NCBI GenBank assembly: GCA_018433585.1
Contig: JAHDQW010000009.1
Span: 57,317-121,316, forward strand
DNA length: 64,000 bases
Source: Candidatus Praeruminimicrobium purgamenti
GTDB taxonomy: Bacteria; Elusimicrobiota; Endomicrobiia; Endomicrobiales; Endomicrobiaceae
Direction: 5' to 3'
In this document: piece after piece, positions 54,901 to 63,900 of the stretch
Layout of the letters: each line of letters opens with the position of its first letter
Position numbering within the stretch: the stretch's first letter is position 1
The notes under the pieces: generated by a model
What the model saw: only the letters and a program-made list of their open reading frames with translations
The model's database searches: none
What the model was told of the DNA's origin: nothing
Position numbers and translations under genes: made by a program

Positions 54901-57900
54901 TATTTCATATTGTTTTATCGTTATTGCAGTAGATACATTTGCTCCTATGGCTCCGAGTTTTGAACTCAATGCGGTACTTAATGATTCTCCCATATTTGCC
55001 CAAGCAGAAGTAAAGCTATTCAATTTGCCGGAACCAAACATTAATTCGCCGGGAGCTCCCATAGCAAAATAAGGAGAAACAAAAAGCGCAGTGCCAAAAC
55101 TCTGTCTTGACTGATTCCACATATCATAAGCCATTACGGTATTACCGTTAACGTCGGTAAAAGTAGCATCTATGCTTGAAATTAATCCGTAATAATACGC
55201 ATCTCCCATATTTTTGATAATATTGCTGAATGTTTCGCTTCCCGTACCTCCAAAAAATTTAGTTAATCCTTGTAATCCAATACTGTTAAAACCTGCTAAA
55301 ATTGTTGTAAAAGCGGCATTTGCCAAAGGAGAAACAAAAGCCGTAAATTGTGTCAGAGAAACTGCTGAAGTTAACCCCTGCATTAATATTGCCCCAGGCT
55401 CTCTTACAACATTCTGAATCGTTCCCATAATATTATTATCTGTCCATATTCTTGTAAATACCGGAGCAATCGCACTTAATGCCATACCTGACACCATACC
55501 GCCAAAATACATAGCCTTTATATTATCTAAAGTTATATTTTCAAATATAGGTCTGCCGTTCATTATATTTTGCGCACACGTCTGTACGATATTTAAAGTT
55601 GTAAAACCTATCCCCATATTCACACCGTTTGTCAGAGCCCAATCAAGTTTGCCGCCAAAAGATAAATTTTGATATTGTTTGAACGTATCTGCTCTTAATT
55701 GCTGCGCTATTTGTTTTGATGTAAACTGCTGCGTGTTTTCCATATTTATTCCGTTCGCAGCATTATAAGATGTAATAGCATTTTTATAGGCTTCATCATA
55801 AACGCCTTTTATTTTATTTATAGCAGACATTGAAGCAAATGTGGTAGCCATTACCAAATCCATAATTCCAGCACCTATATTGCCATTCTGAAAATTATAT
55901 TGTGCAGAATCTACCGATCTATTTATTAAAACTCCTGTCATTCCAAATTGTAAAATATTTCCGACAACTACTTTGAAACCGCCTGTCCAATTTAAACCTA
56001 CGGTGCTGACTCCTATTAAAGCACCTTTCAAAGTTCCCCAACCAAAAGCAGCGCTGACATCAATGTTTTCAAGGCTGAAGCCGTTCATTACATATTCAAG
56101 AGCTATATTGCCTATACCGCCTACACCGGCTCCTATCGCTGCTCTTTTTACCACTTCTCTCATAATTTCTTTTGCAGCTGCTTTCACGGCTTCACGCGCA
56201 GCCTGTTTTGCGGCTATCTCGGCAGCATCTTTTATAACTTCTCTTCCTATAACCTTACTTACTAATGAAGAAATTCCCTTGCTTAATCCAGAGCTTATCT
56301 GACTCATACTGCTGGCAAGTTTCCCGGCTCCAACTATCGCAAGTATCGCAAAAATAGTATCCATTGCGCCTGCTTTAAAATAACTCCAGTTGCCGGTTTC
56401 TGCAAATCTTTGAAAATTTTCAGACGCTGAAAATGCAGATGTTGCCGCCATAGTAGTGCTTATGGCAGCACCTATGACAGCACCTACAAGAGCAAATCCT
56501 GCTGGTGCAGCCGCTCCGAATGAAGCTATTGTTACGGCTATTGCCGCTATTGCCGCAACTCCTGCAAATGCTGCTGATGCGGCTTCACCTGACGTAACAT
56601 CTCCATACTGTTTATCTTTTATTAACGAAGCCGCCGTTTTTAAAAGAGAATATTGATTATTGTCAAAACATGAATTCCATGTTTCGCTAAATCCGTTTCC
56701 TGTCAGCCAGCCGGCAATAGAAGCCGCCAAAGCCGGAAGCCCTTCAAAGACAGCGCCTACTATGCTTACAACTACTCCTCCTACAACTTCAACTCCTCTG
56801 GCAAGCCAGCCTTTTTCAATTGATATATCGCTTACGCTCTTGTTGAAATCTATCGTCCCGTTCCAGTTGAAAAGACCGCCCATTTCAATCTTGCCGTTTT
56901 TATAAATTCCGCCTAATAATTCAGTTTCGTTTGCAAGATTTTGCAGATTATTTAAATTCGTGCCTACCTTAAATTGTTTATTTACATCTTCCCATGTCTG
57001 CTGGCTTCCCATACTTGCGGTAATCTGTATAACCTGAGAAACTCCGTTATTATTTACCGTAATCGTATTTATAACGTTTATTGTTCCGCCTGTTACGCCG
57101 CTGTTTATAACAGTAGACGGTAAATCCGCCAAAGTGGTATCAGTTTTAAGCAAAACAGAACCGCCGCTTACATTGGCCGTTATAGTTTGTTTAACTATTT
57201 CTCCGACATCTACCGAAGAATTGCTCAAGTCTCTTTGATTTGTATTATTTGATACAAGAGTTGAAGGCTTAAAGAAAGTAAGTTCCGTGCCGGCGTAAAA
57301 ATGTGAAAAACTGTAATCTGTTATAGTTTGATTCAATAAAAGCTGTTCCGTATTTACCGTTAAAGCAACTTTTGAAGGTAAATCGGAACCTTCAGTTTTT
57401 ATCAAACTTAAATCATTCCCGCTAATATACGCCGATACCGCATATACCGGTTTATTAACTTCCTGAGGTTCAGATGAAGAAGATTTATCGCCGTCAGATG
57501 CTACGGGAATATCAGTTGTGCCTTTTGTTCTGAATTCCTGATCGGTCAAAATCAAACCTACAGTCGTGACAAAACCCATTGACGAAGTATCAAAAACTAT
57601 GCTGTCTATCGTGAAATTTCTTTCTCCGTTGCCGTTAAAGTTTCCTGTCCATACAAAATCGGAAATAGATTCTGTTCTTGTTACTTCTATTTTTTCGTAT
57701 CTAATGTTGCTGTATGAACTGTCTTCATAAGCTTTTTTATGTTCCGGATTATTTTCATCATATTTTACCCATTGCCCGTCTATAAATATCTCGGGTACCA
57801 TATTATAATCTTTGATTTCATAGCCGTTTGATTCGGCATCATCCATCAAATCATATATTAAACCGGCATTATTATCGGAATACCATCCGTATTTTTGTTC

Positions 57901-60900
57901 GGCATACGCTCTAAGGTCTATTACTTCCGTAATTTCATTTATGCTTTCAACCGTTAATTTTAGCTGTTTATTGTCTTTATCCCACATCGGCTGCAGTTTA
58001 ATCGTTTGCCCGTTGGCGTCAACTCTTGTAACGAAACCGGCAAAACTCTTTGAATCAACGCCGTTTCCGGCGGTAAATAAACCTGTAATTCTGTTGCCGT
58101 TTGCATCTTGTAAAAATACAAGAGTTACCTGTCCTGTTGAATACTTACTGTCATTTTTATCAACATATGTATTTTTTTCAACAAGCCCTTCAACTCTGAA
58201 ACCGCTTGAAGCGTCGCCGGATATTCTGTATAATCCGTCTATTAATAATCTGTTTTTATTGTCGCTTTCAAACGCAAGATACTGGTTGCCGTCAACATCT
58301 TCAACTATTCCGGCCGCTTTCTGCCATGACCAGTTTTCGCCCTGCACTATCGTTTCAGTCGCTCCTATGCCGATAAATCCGCCTTTCATTTCTGTTTTTT
58401 GTTCAGGAACGAAACCGTACATAGATACAGTCATCTGCCCGTCTTTGCGTTCATAAACTGTTGCGATATCTCCGCCGAATTTGCTTGAAAATACCGCTAT
58501 GGTTTCTGAATTTTTTTCATATCCTGACGTGGTAAACAGTAAATCAAATACCGTTGCCTGCCCGCTTACTACGAAATTTGCATCTTCAAAAACAAAGGCG
58601 TAATTGCCGGTCATATTTGTGCCTGAACCGGATTTATTGTTTCCGCCAACCATTTCGCCTTCGTATCCCTGACCCTTAAGTTCATACGAAGCATCGCCCT
58701 CAACTCTGTAAATTCCATCATTTCTTAAATCTATTGAGAATGTGCTTGCATTTTCGCCGTTACCTGTCATTCTTATTGAAGAAGTTTGCCCGTCTTTATC
58801 TCCGCCTACGTAAACATATCTTTGGAATTTAATTGAATTGCCGTCGGCATCCGCAGCCGTATTTATACTGTTAACCGTAACTATGCTGGTGCCTCTTATA
58901 TTCAGCAAATCAGTTATGCCTGCCTGTGAAAACGCAATTATTAAACTGCCGTCTTCGGCTACCTTCGTAACATAATTTGTAATCTCCGTTCCGTCTGCGG
59001 TTCTCAAAGGCAACAAAGATTGTTCCATAAAATCAGCGGGATCTCCCGTGCCTACTATACTGATTGAAGAATCAATCGTATATCCGCTTCCTGATGCTTT
59101 TAATTCCATTTTTAAGTTATATTCTGTTTTTGTTTCATCAACCGTAAAACTGCCGTTTTCATCAAGAGCCAAAACATTAATGCCGCCGACATTTTTTGTT
59201 TTCAAATACATATTTACATATGCGCCCGAATTTGTAACTTCATAACCGGTATACGCCCCGCCGTTAAAATACTGCGAAGACGTATTTCCTTTTGCAAATG
59301 TTTGCTTGACTACGGCTGTTGCTATTCCGTTCGTATCGTAAGTTCTGTACAAATTATTTGTATATCCGTCTTGTACTTGAGCCGCTTTATCTGCGCCCTG
59401 TAAATTTTGCACCGTACTTGCATAACCGTAATAATGCTGTCCGTTATATACTGTTCCGTCATAAGCTACAAAACCGAGCTGTACATCTCCGTTCTCATCG
59501 TTGTACTGTACGCATTTTAACGCGCCTGATTCAATCTTTTCTCCGTTGATTACGCCGCCCGTTATTATTGAACCTGCTTTTAAAACATTTCCTGCAGAAA
59601 AAACACCGTCAAGAGCCGAAGCATCCGAATAATGCATGAATGCGCCGGTTACGTTATATCCAGTTATATTTCCTTCACTGTCATAAATATCGTTTACCGT
59701 ACCCTGATACGTTACATTCCCTGGTTCTCCTTCATCTCCGCCGGCATCGCCGCTGTCTTTATTAAGAACCATTCCGTTAACGATTGCAATACCGTCGGTT
59801 ACGGTTAATCCGTCATTTGATAAAACAACTTTGGAACCTATTCCTATATAAAAATCCTGACCGTTAAATGTTCCGCCGTATATTTGATTTGCAAGTTCAA
59901 AATTACCGAACTGGTCAACGGTTATTTTAATATCGCCTTCTTTATAAGTTATTGATTGCGCAGATGACCCGTACTGTCTGGTTATAGGAGCGTTATTTGT
60001 TATAATAACGCCGCTGCCAGCAATATTTTTAATTCCCTGCGCGACGGTTATTGCCTGTCCGTCGCTGAATGTAAATTGCGTATTTTTATTAAAATTATAT
60101 CCGTCTACCGAGTATCCCTCGGCAAGGCTGCCCGACCCTTTTACTTCCCCTATTGCTCTCATTATAAAGGCTGAAGTCGGTTCGGCGCCTTCAAACGAAG
60201 TTATGGATTCTATTTGCATTGAAAATCTGCTTCCGTCGGTCAAAGCAACTCCGTTTACGGAGCATCCGTCCTTTGCAGTAAATTCATATTGGGCATCCGT
60301 TCCCTTGCTTACGTACATTGATTGCAGCATTAACATTGAATCAAAACCGATATTGCCTTTTATGATATCGCCGTTTGTAAACTGATGCGTTCCGAAACTG
60401 TCAATAGTAAAATGTCCGTTTGTTTCAAGATTTGTTTTAACTTCCGAATTATATATCCATCCTGCGTTTTCACCTGCAACCCAAGTTCCGCCCGTATAAG
60501 TATAATTACCGCCTGTTGTGGTAACAACGCCAGCCGCCGATTGCAATTTTGAACCGTCTAATGCCGTTGTTCCTTCTCCTACTATAACAGCCGCGCCGTT
60601 TCTGAATGATAAAACGGCATTCTCGCCGTTTAATCCGTTTGTTAAAGTTGTCTGTCCGGCTACCGATTGGTCTATTAAGCCCGATGTGTTAACCGTGACA
60701 GTTTCACCGCTATTGTCGCTTTGCGGATTTGGATTAGGCTGTGTATACTCGGTATATCCGGCTCCTGATTTTGTATTTACAAAATCAAAGTTTCCGGTTG
60801 CTACAAATCCTCCGCTTTCTTCGGAAATGCCAAGCTCTATATTCGTTATGTAACCTGAAAAATCAGTTGCAGCCAGCGTCTGGCCGTCAACAACCAAATT

Positions 60901-63900
60901 ATTCAATGTAAAAAGGCCGTAGGCGGATTCCGGAGCTGAAGCATAAAATGTCCCGTCGTTGCCTATTACCAAATCATACGCGCCTGTATAAAGAGACTTT
61001 ATCTGCGGATTTGCCGACAGTATATTGCTTACCACGCTGTTTTCAACGATGCCTCTTATTACTACATTACCGTCTTTATTCAATTGTATATTGTTTATAA
61101 CCTGTTCCTGCGTCAACCCTATCTTATTTATGCTTGCAACTATATTAGGATTTATCGCGACTACTGAATTGTATATTTCTGTTTTTACGGCTTTTATTTG
61201 TTCATTCAATATTTTTTCAAACGGAGCAAGAACGAATGAAATAATGGATCCTATTCCGGGAATATTTTTAATTTTATTGTATATGGAAGAAATTGTTTCC
61301 AATGCAGAAAGCTGTTTTGCCAATTTTTCAAGTTTTGCCTGTTCAGGCGTTTTGATCCAATTTTTATAATAGGATTTTGTTTGCGTCGTATTTATCGTAC
61401 CGTCGCTGTTATACTTAAAAACGGTATAAACTTTACCGTCAGAACCCGTAAAAGTCGTAGTATTATAAGTTACCGTAGTTTTAGTTACCGTCTGATATTG
61501 TGAGCCGTCGGAATTTGTTTTAACGCTTCCGCCGGATCGGCTTGTAGTCTGAACCTTTCCGGAAATACCGCTTGTATTGTAATTTATTTTTAGCCCGCCC
61601 ATATTTGTTGAAGCCGTACCGTATGCGGCTACAAATACAGGAATAAGCTGTTCTTTGCCGTTTACTATTATAGTTCTGAAATCTGCTATTTTTATTGATC
61701 CCGACGTTACTTTTTGCCCGCCTATAACAGACCCTGTCTTAAAGACAGCTCCTTTACCGTATACGACAAGACTTCCGCCTGATATTTTTATATCGCCGTT
61801 GCTTACGGAATAGCCTCCGTCTTCCTGTTCAACTACTTTTGCGTTCGTACCGGTCGCATCCGGCATATCCTGCGCTGAACCTGTTGAATCTCCGTCTGAT
61901 TTCGGCGCCGGAGGAATTTGTATTTTCTGACTGCTTGTAAGATACAATAACCCGTCCAAAACATAAACGCCGTTTAATCCGAATTGTACTGCGGAACCTG
62001 ATTTCAAAACAACATTTTTTACAACGGTTCCGTTTGGATTTGTATAATTGATTGTAGAATTGCCTATTGTTTTTATTATAAAACCGTTTTCATTATTTGT
62101 TAATCTGAAAGTTCCCGTCAATGACCCAGTTAATCCGCTTTCACCGAGAATATTGTATGATTTGGATGTTGTTAACGTCCATCCGCCGGCATCTTTGCCG
62201 ACCGTAAAATCTCCTATTTTATCGCCTTCTTTTATCTGTCTGTAAGAACCGTCTTCATTTACCGTGCAGTAGAAAGGATAATCTTCCGTTCTTCCCATTA
62301 TAAGCGTTCCGCCGCCGGGAAGCTGTACGGTGTCAACCGCGTCATACCATGTTCCGTTAAGATTGAAACGGACAAGTTCGGAAGCTGCAAAAATATTTCC
62401 CTGCTGGTTTATTCCCAGTATAATATTTGTTTCGTCATTTTCGGTTACATAAAGTTTTACATAAGCGTCTTTTTCGGAATCATAAACAAATCCTTCAGCA
62501 TCTTTTATTGTAAAACTTGTTCCTTCCGTCAAAGGATTCCCTTCGGCATCCAGAGTCAGCGTAATTTCTATTATTTTATCGCCTTTAAAACCGTAATAAT
62601 TGCCGTCCTGGGCCGCTGCAAGCTGTACTTTTGTGCCGTCGGGCGATCTAAGTTCGTATCCGCTGTATCCCGAACCGTCGCTGAGGCCCTTGTATACCAT
62701 AAATATCTGATTGCCATCGCTGTTTGATAAAATCAATCTGCTGACCTGCGCGCCCGCATTTAAAGTAACTTGCCCGTTTGCATCTATTTTTAAAGTAATG
62801 GAACTGCCAGTCATTTTATCAACATAATATCCTAAGCCCGTATCGCCTGTTTGATACGCCGTTAACTGAATCAGCGCTGTCTGATTACCGTTAGCGTCCA
62901 ATACAGGTTCCCATTTTTGCGTTTGGGCATTATATGTTTTATAGGTTGTTGTTAAAGTTGCTCCGGTTTCGTTATTTTTTACAAAAGTTCGAACTATCCC
63001 TTCCGTGTCATATCGTATGGCCGTTGTTATTTTACCGTCGGGATCCGTATACTCTGTTCTGCATTCGCCGGTGCCGCCTTCCTGTTTCGTCGCAGCTACA
63101 TAACTGACTTTCATTTCGCCGTTTTCATCCTGGCTGTAAATGATTTTCAAGCTGCCTTCTGTAATTTTACCGATACCTATTAAATCGGAATTTGTTTTAA
63201 ATATCGCGCCGTTTCCCATAACGACCAAACTTCCGCCTCTCAAAGATATAGTCCCGTCGCTTACCATATAACCGTTTTCATCTTCAATAACTTTGGCATT
63301 TGTATCGCTTGCATCAGGTATTGACGCATCTTTACTTTCTTCGTTTGGATCGCTGGTCCCTTTCAATACGTTAAATGTATCTCCCTCATTTATAACGACT
63401 CTCCCGCTGACTCCCAATACGCCCTGTTCGGTAACTTCTATCTTGCCGTTTTCTAATCTTCCTCTTGCCTGTTCGACTCCGTTTACTCTGTTTATATATG
63501 TGCCGCTTATCGGCAGACTGTTTAATTTGTTCCCGTTTAAATCAAATAACTGCATTTTATTATCTTTATCAACGGTAAATGAAAAAGTCAATTTACCGTC
63601 CAGAATTATTGTATCTCCGTCCATTCCGCCGCCGAAAACCGTTGATATCTCAGTTCCGGCATTATATGATACGCTTCCGCCCGTTAAATTACCCTGTTTG
63701 TCATAGTTATATTTAATAAAATTTGAATTATTTAAATTACTGTATCCGAAATTCTGGTCTATTTTTACTTGGGCGCTGTATGTTGTAACGCTCTTTGTCC
63801 CGTCGGAGTTATTAACCGTAATTGTTACGCTGTTTAATCCTGAATTTTCAACTATCGTTCTGTTATATCTCCAATCGTCTCCCTTGAATTCTGCCGTTAC

